Positions 25,816 through 34,406 are shown, counted from the stretch's first letter. The stretch: DNA of 64,000 nucleotides from Bradyrhizobium sp. 164 (GCF_023073715.1 NZ_JADPKA010000063.1:49773-113772); one strand, 5' to 3'. Numbers and translations: made by a program. The notes: generated by a model from the sequence alone, not told the origin.

Positions 25816-26841
25816 TCACCGCGCCTCTTCGAATCCTGCCAGCACTGAGGTGAGGTTCGCGCCCAAAATATCCGAGAGATAGCCACCCTCCTGCACGAAC
25901 ACGGTCGGCAGGCCCATCTTCGCGATGGCCTGGCCGATGCGGCGGAAGCCTGGTGTGGTGACGGCCAATCCCTTCAGCGGGTCGTGTTCGGAGGCATCGA
26001 GACCAAGCGCGACGACGAGCGCGCTCGGCGCAAACGATTCGATCGCCTTGCGCGCAACGTCCAGCGCCTGCATGTAGCCGTCATCGCCGGTGCCGATGGC
26101 GAGGGGAATGTTGAGGTTGGTGCCGAGACCCGGACCCTCGCCGTGCTCATGGGCATAGCCCCACACGAACGGATAATACGCAACCGGATCGGCATGGATC
26201 GAGATCGTGTAGACGTCAGGCCGCGCGTAGAAGATGCCCTGCGTGCCGTTGCCATGATGGACGTCGACGTCGAGGATGACGACACGCTCGTGCTTCTGCC
26301 GCAGATGCGCCGCCGCGATCGCACTGTTGTTGAGGAAGCAGAAACCGCCCGCCATGTCGCGATAGGCGTGATGGCCCGGTGGGCGGCAGAGCGCATAGGT
26401 CGCATCCTCGCCGTCCATCACCATCTGCGCCGCGGTGACCGCGACGTCGGTCGCGGCACAGGCGGCCGCCCACGTGCCCGGCCCGATTGGCGCCGCCGTG
26501 TCGGCGGTGTGCCAGCCGAGCTTGCCGACGATATGGGTGGGATAAGTCGCCGCGTGGCGCACCGGATGGATATTGCCGATCATCTCCGGGCCGGAATCGC
26601 CGAGCGCCGTCCAGGCCTCCCAGGCTTCGCTCAGGAACGACAGATATTCCGGACTGTGGATGCGCGCGCGGGGCCCTTGCCCGAATTTCGTCGGCTCGAC
26701 CAGCTGATGCTTGCCGTCCCTCAATCCCTTGAGCAGGCGATCGACGCGCTCGGGCTGCTCGGTGGTGCGCTTGACGAGCCCGCGAACCAGGAAGAATTGC
26801 GGATCATGGCTGCGGTGCAGCTCAGTATGGACGGCTTTCAC
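25816..26841 (-). CDS. Histone deacetylase-family protein (acetylpolyamine amidohydrolase-like)
   Basis: A 341-residue zinc-dependent deacetylase of the arginase/deacetylase fold. Catalytic elements are visible: CRPPGHHAY (tandem His), VDVHHGNGTQGIFY (zinc Asp and His), LGLDASEHDPL (second zinc Asp), and the transition-state Tyr in QEGGYL. Bacterial members act on acetylated polyamines or small amides, not histones. I chose GTG at 26841 because GGAG lies at the right distance and the family sequence (VKAVHTELHRSHDPQFFLV) begins exactly there; the frame upstream is unconserved. It fits the amine-metabolism theme of the following 12 kb. Confidence 0.88.
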   Translation of the reverse strand: MKAVHTELHRSHDPQFFLVRGLVKRTTEQPERVDRLLKGLRDGKHQLVEPTKFGQGPRARIHSPEYLSFLSEAWEAWTALGDSGPEMIGNIHPVRHAATYPTHIVGKLGWHTADTAAPIGPGTWAAACAATDVAVTAAQMVMDGEDATYALCRPPGHHAYRDMAGGFCFLNNSAIAAAHLRQKHERVVILDVDVHHGNGTQGIFYARPDVYTISIHADPVAYYPFVWGYAHEHGEGPGLGTNLNIPLAIGTGDDGYMQALDVARKAIESFAPSALVVALGLDASEHDPLKGLAVTTPGFRRIGQAIAKMGLPTVFVQEGGYLSDILGANLTSVLAGFEEAR

Positions 26842-27218
26842 TCGAACACTCCGTGGGGCGCATGCTCTTTGATGTGCCGCAGAGTCTTGGTCCCCGCGGC
26901 GGCCAGATGCAAGCCTCCAGGCCGGGACGACGCTATGCTTCTTGTAATCGGCAATGAACATGGTGCCGTTCCGAAGCGGATGGCATTACCGACGCTGCCT
27001 TCGGAAGGACCCATGTCGCCCCTCGACTTTCGTCGGAGGTTGTTCCATGCCGCCCAAGCGCGGTCCAGCTGATCATCACCCGCCTGTGATTAAACCTGTA
27101 ACGACCTTGCAGGCGACCAATCTCCGTAAATTCCCTTACCGGGTTCGACCCGAATGTTTCGCGAATGCCTCGGGTGGTATCAATTTGCCATCCCAATCGC
27201 TCCCTACAGGAGGCGTAG
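26842..27218. other. Intergenic region, nothing recognised
   Basis: About 375 bases upstream of both the amidohydrolase gene and the small DUF6894 gene. Open frames on both strands lack ribosome binding sites. An AGGAGG lies directly before the next start. Confidence 0.4.
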
Positions 27219-27452
27219 ATGGTCCAGGTCTACTTTCACTGCTCCAATACCGAGGGCACCCTGATCGATCGCTACGGCGCCGCCGTCTCCAATCTCACCG
27301 AGGCCCGCGACCGCGCCGCCCAGATCATGCGATCGATGATTCTGACGCCGAGCAACGAGGACTGGCGCGACTGGGTGATCCACGTCAGCGATGACGACGG
27401 CGAGGAGATTTTCGATCTTCCCTTCACCGCCATGCTCGGCAAGCCGCATTGA
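27219..27452 (+). CDS. DUF6894-type small protein
   Basis: A 77-residue acidic soluble protein with AGGAGG just upstream of its ATG. It has the layout of the DUF6894 family: an N-terminal YFHC strand, a D-R-Y-G-A block (TLIDRYGAAVSNLTEARDRA), and a final strand DDDGEEIFDLPF. These proteins are very abundant in Bradyrhizobium, often several dozen per genome, and have no established function. A possible second small gene follows after ten bases. Confidence 0.78.
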   Translation: MVQVYFHCSNTEGTLIDRYGAAVSNLTEARDRAAQIMRSMILTPSNEDWRDWVIHVSDDDGEEIFDLPFTAMLGKPH

Positions 27453-27462
27453 GGTGATGCCG

Positions 27463-27639
27463 ATGTTGCTCCCTTCACTGAGCCTCCTTCGCCAGCCCCT
27501 GAACTTCGTCGCCATGAAATGGCAGACCCTGATCCGGGTCGCCGGCGACCCGTACCGCCCCGAGCTTCACTACATGCGCGGGCCGGGCCCGAAATGGCGT
27601 GCCAAGTATCAGGCCAGCCGGTTGAACCGCTCGCTCTGA
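27463..27639 (+). CDS. Possible small hypothetical protein downstream of DUF6894 gene
   Basis: A frame of 58 codons whose ATG at 27463 has GAGGTG seven to eight bases upstream; an ATG at 27457 is alternative. The product is basic, with a short hydrophobic N-terminus (LLPSLSLLRQPLNFVAM) and a C-terminal tail rich in Arg, Pro and Tyr. No family is recognised. The close position behind the DUF6894 gene is the main support. Confidence 0.35.
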   Translation: MLLPSLSLLRQPLNFVAMKWQTLIRVAGDPYRPELHYMRGPGPKWRAKYQASRLNRSL

Positions 27640-27675
27640 GCGGTCGCCGCGTCGTCCTTATTCGCTGTGTCTTTC

Positions 27676-27753
27676 ATGGCCGGGCTCGTCCCGGCCATCG
27701 ACGTTCTTGGGCCGCTTGCGGGAGACCTGGATGCCCGGGCCAAGCCCGGGCAT
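27676..27753. repeat. Palindromic intergenic repeat with two hairpins
   Basis: Two strong inverted repeats: ATGGCCGGG/CCCGGCCAT at 27676-27698 and ATGCCCGGGC/GCCCGGGCAT at 27731-27753. The sequence type (ATGGCCGGGCTCGTCCCGGCC) is frequent between genes in Bradyrhizobium-like genomes. It lies between the small gene and the gamma-glutamyltransferase gene. Confidence 0.65.
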
Positions 27754-27904
27754 GAGGGCTTGGTAGGCGGTCGCCACCCCGCACCATCCCGCGTCTGCCT
27801 CACACCAGCCATGTCGCTCCTCGCTTTGGATGTTCTCGTTGGCGGCAGTGTGCCATTGTCCGCGCGCCTAGCCAGCCAAGACAACCGAAGACAAAGACGA
27901 CATC

Positions 27905-29494
27905 ATGCCTCACCAGTTCAGCCGCGCCCAGCACATCCGCAAACCCGCAGTCAGAGCCAAGGGCGGCATCGTCGCCGCGCAATCGCGGCGGGCGGCCGAG
28001 GTCGGCGCAGAGGTGCTAGCGGCAGGCGGCGACTGTGTCGACGCCGTCGTCGCTACCACCTTCGCGCTGAACGTGCTGGAGCCCTGGATGAGCGGCATGG
28101 GCGGCGGCGGCGCGATGGTGCTCTACCGCGCCAAGGACAATCGCTACGAAGTGATCGACTACGGCATGTGCGCACCGCAGAGCCTGCGCGTCGCCGACTA
28201 TCCGATTACGGGCGAAGGCGCGGCCTCCGACCTGTTCCCCTGGCCGCGGGTAGAGGACGATCGCAACATTCACGGGCCTGGCTCGATCGCGGTGCCCGGC
28301 GTCGTCGCCGGCATGGAGGAAGCGCATCGCCGCCACGCCAGGATGCCGTGGAAGGATCTGGTCGCGCCCGCTGCGACGATCGCCGGCGAAGGTCTGCTGG
28401 TCGACTGGTGGACGACGCTCATGATCGCGAGCTCCGCCGCTGAGCTCCGGCGCTATCCCGCCAGCGCGGACATCTTCCTGAGGGACGGCCTGCCGCCGAA
28501 TGCGCCCTGGGGCATCAAGGCCGAGACGCGGCTGCCGCAGGACAAGCTGAAGGCGACGCTGGCCCATCTCGCAGCCGCTGGCCCCCGCGATTTTTACGAG
28601 GGTGACCTCGCAAGAAGCATTGCATCCGACATCAAGGCCGACGGCGGCTCGCTATCGACGGAGGATCTCGCCGCGTTCCGCAGCCACCTGCGCGAGCCGC
28701 TGGCGATCCCCTATCGCGGCGGCAAGGTGTTTGCGACGCCGGAGCTCACTGCCGGACCGACGATGGCGCATGCGCTACGCCTGTTGCAGCAGAATCTGAA
28801 GCCGGGCGGCACACCGGACGCGGCCGCCTACGCCGAATATGCGCTGGCGCTGCAATCGGCCTATCGCCAGCGGCTGGGCGACATGGGCGATGCCGATGGC
28901 AAGCGCTCGCTCGGCGCGGAATACCTGGCGCCGGCCTGCACCACCCACTTCTCCGTGGTCGACCGCCACGGCAACATGGCCGCGGTGACGCAGACGCTGC
29001 TGTCCACCTTCGGCTCGAAATATGTCACGCCGCACACCGGCATCCCCATGAACAACGGCATCATGTGGTTCGATCCGACACCTGGCACCACCAACTCGCT
29101 CGCACCTGGCAAGCGTTGTCTCACCAACTACACGCCCGTCATCGCCGAGACCCCGGATGGCAAGCGCCTCGCGGTCGGCGCCTCCGGCGGCCGCCGCATC
29201 CTGCCGGCGGTGATGCAACTCGTCTCCTTTGCGATGGATTTTGGTATGGACCTCGATGCCGCCATCCACCAGCCGCGCATCGACGCCAGCGAAGGCCCGG
29301 TCGTTATCGGTGATGCCCGCCTGCCGGCGGACGCGCGCAAGACGCTGGCGGCGCGATTCGACTATCAGGAGACCCAGGTGCAGGCGCTACCGATGAAGTT
29401 CGCCTGCCCGAGCGTGGTGATGCGCGAGGGCGAGACCAATTCGGGCGCGGTCGAGATTTTCCAACCGTGGGCCGAAGCGGTGGTGGAAGGCTGA
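27905..29494 (+). CDS. ggt: Gamma-glutamyltransferase family protein
   Basis: A 529-residue Ntn hydrolase. The nucleophilic Thr that becomes the N-terminus of the small subunit after self-cleavage is in TTHFSVVDRHGNMAAVTQT, preceded by an acidic and Ala-rich linker. Further family blocks are GGDCVDAVVATTFALNVLEP, MSGMGGGGAMV and SGGRRILPAVMQ. No signal peptide is visible, so this may be a cytoplasmic gamma-glutamyl hydrolase, as used for gamma-glutamyl amines, and not a classic periplasmic glutathione hydrolase. Context with amine and amino-acid genes supports this, but the substrate is inferred. Confidence 0.9.
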   Translation: MPHQFSRAQHIRKPAVRAKGGIVAAQSRRAAEVGAEVLAAGGDCVDAVVATTFALNVLEPWMSGMGGGGAMVLYRAKDNRYEVIDYGMCAPQSLRVADYPITGEGAASDLFPWPRVEDDRNIHGPGSIAVPGVVAGMEEAHRRHARMPWKDLVAPAATIAGEGLLVDWWTTLMIASSAAELRRYPASADIFLRDGLPPNAPWGIKAETRLPQDKLKATLAHLAAAGPRDFYEGDLARSIASDIKADGGSLSTEDLAAFRSHLREPLAIPYRGGKVFATPELTAGPTMAHALRLLQQNLKPGGTPDAAAYAEYALALQSAYRQRLGDMGDADGKRSLGAEYLAPACTTHFSVVDRHGNMAAVTQTLLSTFGSKYVTPHTGIPMNNGIMWFDPTPGTTNSLAPGKRCLTNYTPVIAETPDGKRLAVGASGGRRILPAVMQLVSFAMDFGMDLDAAIHQPRIDASEGPVVIGDARLPADARKTLAARFDYQETQVQALPMKFACPSVVMREGETNSGAVEIFQPWAEAVVEG

Positions 29495-29580
29495 GCGCAC
29501 GGATGCAATGTGCTAACGCGGATCGAACTGGTGCGCGATTGCGCATCTGCGCGAGCGTCACGACTTCTCCACATTGGCAG

Positions 29581-29605
29581 GGAACTTACCTGCCCACCGT
29601 TCGTT
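29581..29605 (+). promoter_or_regulatory. EcfG-type general stress promoter
   Basis: GGAAC, 16 bases, CGTT: an exact match to the promoter consensus of the alphaproteobacterial general stress sigma factor EcfG. It ends 40 bases before the start of the His/Gly-rich exported protein, so that gene is predicted to belong to the PhyR-EcfG stress regulon. The prediction rests on sequence only. Confidence 0.7.
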
Positions 29606-29645
29606 CATTGAACGGACAAATGCGCTCGCCCCAGTGGAGGACATG

Positions 29646-29882
29646 ATGAAGAAACTTGCGCTCGCCGCGTCGCTGATCGTTGCAGCCGGCCTCACATTTG
29701 CCGGCCCTGCCCTGGCCAAGGGCGGTCATGGACATGGTCATGGACACGGGCACGGTCATGGCCATGGTCACGCGATGGGCCATCATCACCATGGCACGCC
29801 GCCGGGATGGTACCACGGGCGCAAGGTCGGCTGGCGCGGCATGGGCTGCCCGCCCGGCCTGTGGAAACAGGGCCGCTGCTGA
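29646..29882 (+). CDS. Small exported His/Gly-rich protein
   Basis: A 78-residue protein with a Sec signal peptide (MKKLALAASLIVAAGLTFAG, cleavage after ALA) and a mature part containing an HG-repeat tract, then HHHH, and a C-terminal Trp/Cys-containing tail (GMGCPPGLWKQGRC). The repeats should bind nickel, zinc or copper in the periplasm. ATG codons at 29643 and 29646 are adjacent; GGAGG spacing favours 29646. An EcfG-type promoter lies directly upstream. Confidence 0.75.
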   Translation: MKKLALAASLIVAAGLTFAGPALAKGGHGHGHGHGHGHGHGHAMGHHHHGTPPGWYHGRKVGWRGMGCPPGLWKQGRC

Positions 29883-29939
29883 ACATCGGATCGAGCAAGG
29901 CGCTGCCTCGGCGGCGCCTTCTCCAAATCCCTAACCGAT

Positions 29940-31226
29940 CTATATGCCTAACCGATCTCTCATGCGGCCCGCGATGACGGCGCTCGTCACGCCGAGCGGC
30001 CAGAACGCGTGCATCGGGATCGGCTTGATGCCCGTGATGGGCATGTCGATCTCCACCTTTGGCCCGCCGATCAGCCTGCGCGCGAGCTGTGCGCCCATCG
30101 CGGTGGAGAGCGCAACGCCGCGGCCGTTGCAGCCGAGCGAGATCAGGATGTTCTCCGCGGGCTCATGCACATGCGGATAATGATCGCCGGTGATCGCGAG
30201 CCGGCTGTTCCAGCCATGCGTCCAGGCGACGCCCTTGAGCTGCGGCCATAGCCGCTCGGCGTAGCGCATGAGGTAGGCGACGTCGTTCGGCGACTTTATC
30301 CAACGCATCGGGCCGCGGCCGCCCATCAACAGGCGGTTCTGCTGATCGATGCGGTAATAGACCGTGATATAGCCGCTCTCGTAGAGCACGGGACGTGTCG
30401 GCATGATCGAGCGCGCGACAGCGTCCGAGAGCGGCGCAGTAGCGGCGATCGAGGAAAACACCGGCACGATGGTGCGTCGAAGTGCCGGCCAGAGATCGTC
30501 GGTGAAGCCGTTGGTGGCGAGCAGGACTTTTTCGGCATGCACGATCGCGCGCGGCGTCGCGATGCGCCAGCGCGTGCCGTCGCGGCGCAGCGACAGCGCC
30601 GGCGTCTCACCAAAAACCCTCGCGCCGGCCGAGATCGCCGCGCGCGCGAGGCCGCGAGCATAGCTGAGAGGATGCAGATCGCCGCCACGCGTGTCCAGCA
30701 TCGCCCCGATATAGCGATCGGTGCCGGTCATCACGCGCAACTGCTCGCGATTCAGGAATGACACCGGCATGCCGCGGCGGATGCATTGCTGCGCGGTGTT
30801 CTCGATCGCGGCGGCGCTGGCCTCGTTATAGGCGGCGCGCAGCGTGCCGTTCTGCCGCGCCTCGCAGGGAATCTGGTAACGGCGGATCAATTCGTGGGTG
30901 AAGTTCGTGGTGCCGTAGGAGAAGTCGATCATGCGGCGGCCGAGATCTGCGCCGAAATCGGCCTCGATCTGATCGGGATCGTGCTTCAATCCGGGATTGG
31001 TGTGGCCGCCATTGTTGCCGGACGCGCCCCAGCCGGGCTCCTGCGCCTCCAGCACCAATGCCTCGACACCCTGCTCGGCCAGATGCAACGCCGTGGACAG
31101 GCCGGTATAGCCGCCGCCGACGATCGCGACGGAGGCGGTGTTGTCGACATCGAGCGGCGGCGTGGCGACGGGCGCGATGGCGGTGTCGGCATAGACAGAG
31201 GGCGGCAGAGGCAGGCGCGCGTTCAT
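29940..31226 (-). CDS. FAD-dependent amine/amino acid oxidoreductase (DAO family)
   Basis: A 428-residue flavoprotein. The FAD-binding GxGxxG motif is ASVAIVGGGYTGLSTALHLA, followed by VLVLEAQ-like strand residues and GWGASGNNGGHTNPG, as in PuuB and other DAO-family oxidases of gamma-glutamylputrescine or related amines. The C-terminal FAD contact is ISLGCNGRGVALS. It lies 12 bases downstream of the ABC ATPase gene in the same operon, so its substrate is probably the imported amino acid or amine. An in-frame GTG at 31235 is an alternative start. Confidence 0.85.
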   Translation of the reverse strand: MNARLPLPPSVYADTAIAPVATPPLDVDNTASVAIVGGGYTGLSTALHLAEQGVEALVLEAQEPGWGASGNNGGHTNPGLKHDPDQIEADFGADLGRRMIDFSYGTTNFTHELIRRYQIPCEARQNGTLRAAYNEASAAAIENTAQQCIRRGMPVSFLNREQLRVMTGTDRYIGAMLDTRGGDLHPLSYARGLARAAISAGARVFGETPALSLRRDGTRWRIATPRAIVHAEKVLLATNGFTDDLWPALRRTIVPVFSSIAATAPLSDAVARSIMPTRPVLYESGYITVYYRIDQQNRLLMGGRGPMRWIKSPNDVAYLMRYAERLWPQLKGVAWTHGWNSRLAITGDHYPHVHEPAENILISLGCNGRGVALSTAMGAQLARRLIGGPKVEIDMPITGIKPIPMHAFWPLGVTSAVIAGRMRDRLGI

Positions 31227-31238
31227 GGCGAACACCGA

Positions 31239-31970
31239 TCAGAGCGGATGCAGCACACGGCGCAAAAAATCCTGCGTGCGCGGATGCTGGGGTTGGTTGA
31301 GCAGCGCCTTGGCCGGCCCCTGCTCGACGATGACGCCGCCGTCGATGAACAGCACGCGGTCGGCGACGTCGCGGGCAAAGCCCATCTCGTGGGTGACGAC
31401 GACCATGGTCATGCCGTCGTCGGCGAGCTTGCGCATCACGCCGAGGACGTCGCCGACCAGTTCAGGGTCGAGGGCCGAGGTCGGCTCGTCGAACAGGATC
31501 GCCTTGGGCTGCATCGCCAGCGCCCGCGCGATCGCGACGCGCTGCTGCTGGCCGCCCGAGAGTTGCGGCGGATGCGCATCGGCCTTCTCGGCGAGCCCGA
31601 CCTGGGCGAGCAGCGCGCGGCCGCGTTCCAACGCTTGCGCACGCGGCTCCTTCTTCACATACAGCGGCCCCTCGATCACGTTCTCCAGCGCCGTGCGGTG
31701 TGGAAACAGGTTGAAGCGCTGAAACACCATCGAGACCCGGGTACGGATGTTCACGATCGACGGCGCGTCGCGGTCGACCTTCAATCCCTCGACGCTGATC
31801 TCGCCGCGGTCGTAGCTTTCGAGGCCGTTGATACAGCGCAAAATGGTCGACTTGCCGGAGCCTGATGGCCCGATGATGCAGACCACCTCGCCCTTCTGAA
31901 CGGAGGCCGTGATGCCCTTGAGCACCTCGACTTTGCCAAAGCTCTTGTGGACGTCATTCAGTTCGATCAT
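31239..31970 (-). CDS. Amino-acid ABC transporter ATP-binding protein (GlnQ-like)
   Basis: A 243-residue ABC ATPase of the polar amino-acid uptake family. Walker A is IIGPSGSGKSTILRCINGLE, Q-loop MVFQRFNLFPH, signature LSGGQQQRVAIARAL, Walker B AILFDEPTSALDPE and switch His in VVTHEMGFARDVA. It energises import with the permease and binding protein encoded just upstream. Its ATG at 31970 overlaps the permease stop in ATGA. The FAD oxidoreductase gene follows after 12 bases. Confidence 0.93.
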   Translation of the reverse strand: MIELNDVHKSFGKVEVLKGITASVQKGEVVCIIGPSGSGKSTILRCINGLESYDRGEISVEGLKVDRDAPSIVNIRTRVSMVFQRFNLFPHRTALENVIEGPLYVKKEPRAQALERGRALLAQVGLAEKADAHPPQLSGGQQQRVAIARALAMQPKAILFDEPTSALDPELVGDVLGVMRKLADDGMTMVVVTHEMGFARDVADRVLFIDGGVIVEQGPAKALLNQPQHPRTQDFLRRVLHPL

Positions 31971-32620
31971 CGCTTGCCGGCCCGCTTCTCGAAGTGACGG
32001 ACCAGCAGGATCAAGGGAATGCTCATGGTGAGATACATCAGCGCAACAAGGGTGAACACGCTGGTGTTCTTGAACGTCGACGAGGCGATCAGCTTGCCTT
32101 GCAGGGCAAGCTCGGCGACGGTGATGGTGGAGGCCTGCGAGGAATCCTTCAGCATCATGATCATGACGTTGCCGTAGGGAGGCAGCACGATGCGGACCGC
32201 CTGCGGCAGCACAACGCGGCGCATCGTCAGCCACCAGCCCATGCCGATCGACTGCGCCGCTTCGATCTGCCCCTTGTCAATCGCCTCGATGCCGGCGCGG
32301 AAATTCTCGGCCTGATAGGCCGAATAGGCGATGCCGAGCCCGAGGATTGCGGCCTGCAAGGCCGACAACGTGACGCCGAGATCCGGCATCACGAAGTAAA
32401 GATAGAACAACAGCACGATGATCGGGATGCCGCGGATCACATTGATCAGGCTGGCGCTGAGCATCGACAGCACCTTGATACCCGAGACCCGCATCATCGC
32501 CCAGACGAGGCCGAGCACCGTCGAGAGCAGCAGGGAGCCGACCGTGACGATGATCGTCAGCGCGACGCCGTTCAACAGGATCGGGAAGAACTCGACGGCG
32601 TCGCGCCAGAAGCCTTTCAT
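31967..32620 (-). CDS. Amino-acid ABC transporter permease (HisM/GlnP-like)
   Basis: A 217-residue inner-membrane permease with about five hydrophobic segments. It shows the polar amino-acid permease signature (INVIRGIPIIVLLFYLYF, then AYQAENFRAGIEAIDKGQIE, the EAA loop that contacts the ATPase). The ATG at 32620 follows GAAGGCTGGCC. Overlap with the ATPase gene in ATGA implies coupling, and the binding-protein gene ends 17 bases upstream. Confidence 0.92.
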   Translation of the reverse strand: MKGFWRDAVEFFPILLNGVALTIIVTVGSLLLSTVLGLVWAMMRVSGIKVLSMLSASLINVIRGIPIIVLLFYLYFVMPDLGVTLSALQAAILGLGIAYSAYQAENFRAGIEAIDKGQIEAAQSIGMGWWLTMRRVVLPQAVRIVLPPYGNVMIMMLKDSSQASTITVAELALQGKLIASSTFKNTSVFTLVALMYLTMSIPLILLVRHFEKRAGKR

Positions 32621-32637
32621 CGGCCAGCCTTCATCGA

Positions 32638-33396
32638 TCAACCTTGCGCCTTCAGACCCCATTTATCCAGGATCTTGGCAATGGTTCCGTTGGCCTTGAG
32701 CTTCGCGAGCGAGGCGTTGATCTTGCCGAGCAGCGCGGTCTCGCCCTTGCGCACGCCAATGCCGACCGAGCCGACCGTGACGGGCTTGTAGCCGTCGACC
32801 AGGCGCACCTCGGGGAAGCCGCCCTGTTTCAGATTGTAGGCGAGGATCGGATAGTCGGCATAGCCGGCCTTGAGGCGGCCCGTGTTCACGTCGCGCAGGA
32901 TGTCGGGAATGGTGTCGTAGGCTTTGACCTCGGCGAACAGGCCGGACTTCTTCAGCGCGTCAACGAAGGCGGTGCCGACCTGGGCGCCCACGGTCTCACC
33001 CTTCAGATCTTCCTGAGACGCATAGGCCTTGGTGTCGCTCTTCGGCACGACGAGGCCCTCGCCGTAAGTGTAGATCGGGTCGGAGAAGTCGACGACCTCC
33101 TTGCGCGGGGGCGTGATGAACATCGCAGCGGCGATAATGTCGATCTTGCTCGAGGTCAGCGACGGAATCAGCGCCGAGAACTGCATCGGCTCGATCTGCA
33201 CGTTGAAACCGGCATCCTTGCCGATCTCGGTGACGAGATCGACCATGATGCCTTGAATGGTATTGGTCTTGGTGTCGAGGAAGGTGAAGGGAATGCCTGT
33301 CGGCGTCGAGCCGACTTTCAGCACCTGCTGGGCCGAGGCCGGAGCTGCGGCTGCAATTGCCAATGCCGCGATCGCGGCCAGACCAAAACGCTTCAT
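32638..33396 (-). CDS. Amino-acid ABC transporter substrate-binding protein
   Basis: A 252-residue periplasmic binding protein (solute-binding family 3). A Sec signal (MKRFGLAAIAALAIAAAA, cleavage after ASA) precedes the two-lobed domain with IPFTFLDTK, FSALIPSLTSSKIDII and VVDFSDPIYTYGEGLVV. The ligand class is polar amino acids or related cations; specificity cannot be read from sequence. AAGGGGGA precedes the ATG at 33396. It is first in the operon, divergent from an XRE-cupin regulator, with two operator-like repeats in between. Confidence 0.92.
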   Translation of the reverse strand: MKRFGLAAIAALAIAAAAPASAQQVLKVGSTPTGIPFTFLDTKTNTIQGIMVDLVTEIGKDAGFNVQIEPMQFSALIPSLTSSKIDIIAAAMFITPPRKEVVDFSDPIYTYGEGLVVPKSDTKAYASQEDLKGETVGAQVGTAFVDALKKSGLFAEVKAYDTIPDILRDVNTGRLKAGYADYPILAYNLKQGGFPEVRLVDGYKPVTVGSVGIGVRKGETALLGKINASLAKLKANGTIAKILDKWGLKAQG

Positions 33397-33489
33397 CGCA
33401 TCCCCCTTTGGGCCTAGCCGATGGCGGCGCTCGCGAATGTCGCCATCACACGTTGCAGGAGACGTTGCGGGCTACGCCGTTTCGGCCTA

Positions 33490-33507
33490 TTTTCACCGAT
33501 ATGAAAA
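33490..33507. promoter_or_regulatory. Operator-like inverted repeat TTTTCA-N6-TGAAAA
   Basis: A perfect inverted repeat TTTTCA, six bases, TGAAAA, in the 173-base divergent region between the binding-protein and XRE-cupin genes. A second site with the same left half and spacing lies exactly 50 bases downstream. Together they look like paired operators for the regulator at 33570. Confidence 0.55.
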
Positions 33508-33539
33508 TTTGGTCACACTTTCGCGGCTCGCGCAAGCGG

Positions 33540-33557
33540 TTTTCATGCACATGAAGG
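33540..33557. promoter_or_regulatory. Second operator-like repeat TTTTCA-N6-TGAAGG
   Basis: Same left half and N6 spacing as the site at 33490-33507, with TGAA conserved in the right half. It ends 12 bases before the GTG start of the XRE-cupin gene, a position suited to autorepression. Confidence 0.5.
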
Positions 33558-33569
33558 AAGCGGTCTGAC

Positions 33570-34241
33570 GTGAGCGGTGGCAAAAGAATGCGCAAACCGG
33601 CCGCGAGGGCGGCGAAGAAGCTAACGGCCAAAGCCAGCACCAAGGCTGCCATGAAACCGGCCGAGCCCGCGATGGACGTCGCGGTTGGCCGCCGCATCAG
33701 GGATCTCCGGCACGTCAGGCAGTTTTCGTTGGAAACGGTCGCGGCGCGCACCTCACTTTCGATCGGCTTCCTCAGCCAGATCGAGCGCGGCATGTCGTCA
33801 CCCTCGCTGCGCGTGCTGGCGACGCTCGCAGACGTGTTCGGCGTCGGCATCGCCGCACTGTTCGGCGCGAGCCCGAGCGCCGACGGCGGATCGGACCAGG
33901 TGGTGACGCGCGGGCTTCAGCGGCCCGAGCTGAAGCTCTGGCGCAGCGGCGTCTCAAAGCAATTGCTGAGTCCGGCGAGTGCCGACAACAAGCTCAATCT
34001 GTTCCTGGTGCATCTGGAGCCCGGCGGCTCGACGGGCGACGAACTCTACACCCATGATGGCGAGGAGGCCGGGCTCGTGCTCGAAGGTGAGATGATGCTG
34101 ACGGTAGACAGCGAGACGTGGTCGCTGAAGACCGGCGACAGCTTTCGCTTCGCGAGCCGCCGGCCGCACCGGTTTTCCAATCCTGCGCAGGATGCCAAGG
34201 CCGTGGTGCTGTGGGTGAATTGCGTGACGGGGGCGGGGTAA
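33570..34241 (+). CDS. XRE-cupin transcriptional regulator
   Basis: A 223-residue regulator. After a basic Ala/Lys-rich leader of about 35 residues comes an XRE helix-turn-helix (GRRIRDLRHVRQFSLETVAA, then SIGFLSQIERGMSSPSL), and the C-terminal half is a cupin (GGSTGDELYTHDGEEAGLVL, then GDSFRFASRRPHRFSN), the likely ligand-sensing domain. PuuR-like relatives repress polyamine or amino-acid catabolism. The start is GTG at 33570 by position after GAAGGAAG. Divergent from the ABC operon, with matched inverted repeats between; autoregulation and control of that operon are inferred. Confidence 0.87.
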   Translation: MSGGKRMRKPAARAAKKLTAKASTKAAMKPAEPAMDVAVGRRIRDLRHVRQFSLETVAARTSLSIGFLSQIERGMSSPSLRVLATLADVFGVGIAALFGASPSADGGSDQVVTRGLQRPELKLWRSGVSKQLLSPASADNKLNLFLVHLEPGGSTGDELYTHDGEEAGLVLEGEMMLTVDSETWSLKTGDSFRFASRRPHRFSNPAQDAKAVVLWVNCVTGAG

Positions 34242-34306
34242 GCCCCGTGTTTCGCCTCTCTCGCCGCACTCGGCGTTGAGAGAAATGAGCCGCGCCGCCT
34301 CCACAT

Positions 34307-34393
34307 CGTCATTGCGAGGAGCCCTTGCGACGAAGCAATCCAGAGTGTCGCCACGGAAAGATACTGGATTGCTTCGCTGCGCTCGCAATGACG
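34307..34393. repeat. Long palindromic intergenic repeat
   Basis: Outer arms CGTCATTGCGAG and CTCGCAATGACG, inner arms GAAGCAATCCAG and CTGGATTGCTTC. This is a common alphaproteobacterial intergenic palindrome. It lies between convergent genes (XRE-cupin and dadA) and may end both transcripts. Confidence 0.75.
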
Positions 34394-34406
34394 AGCGGAT
34401 GGAGCT

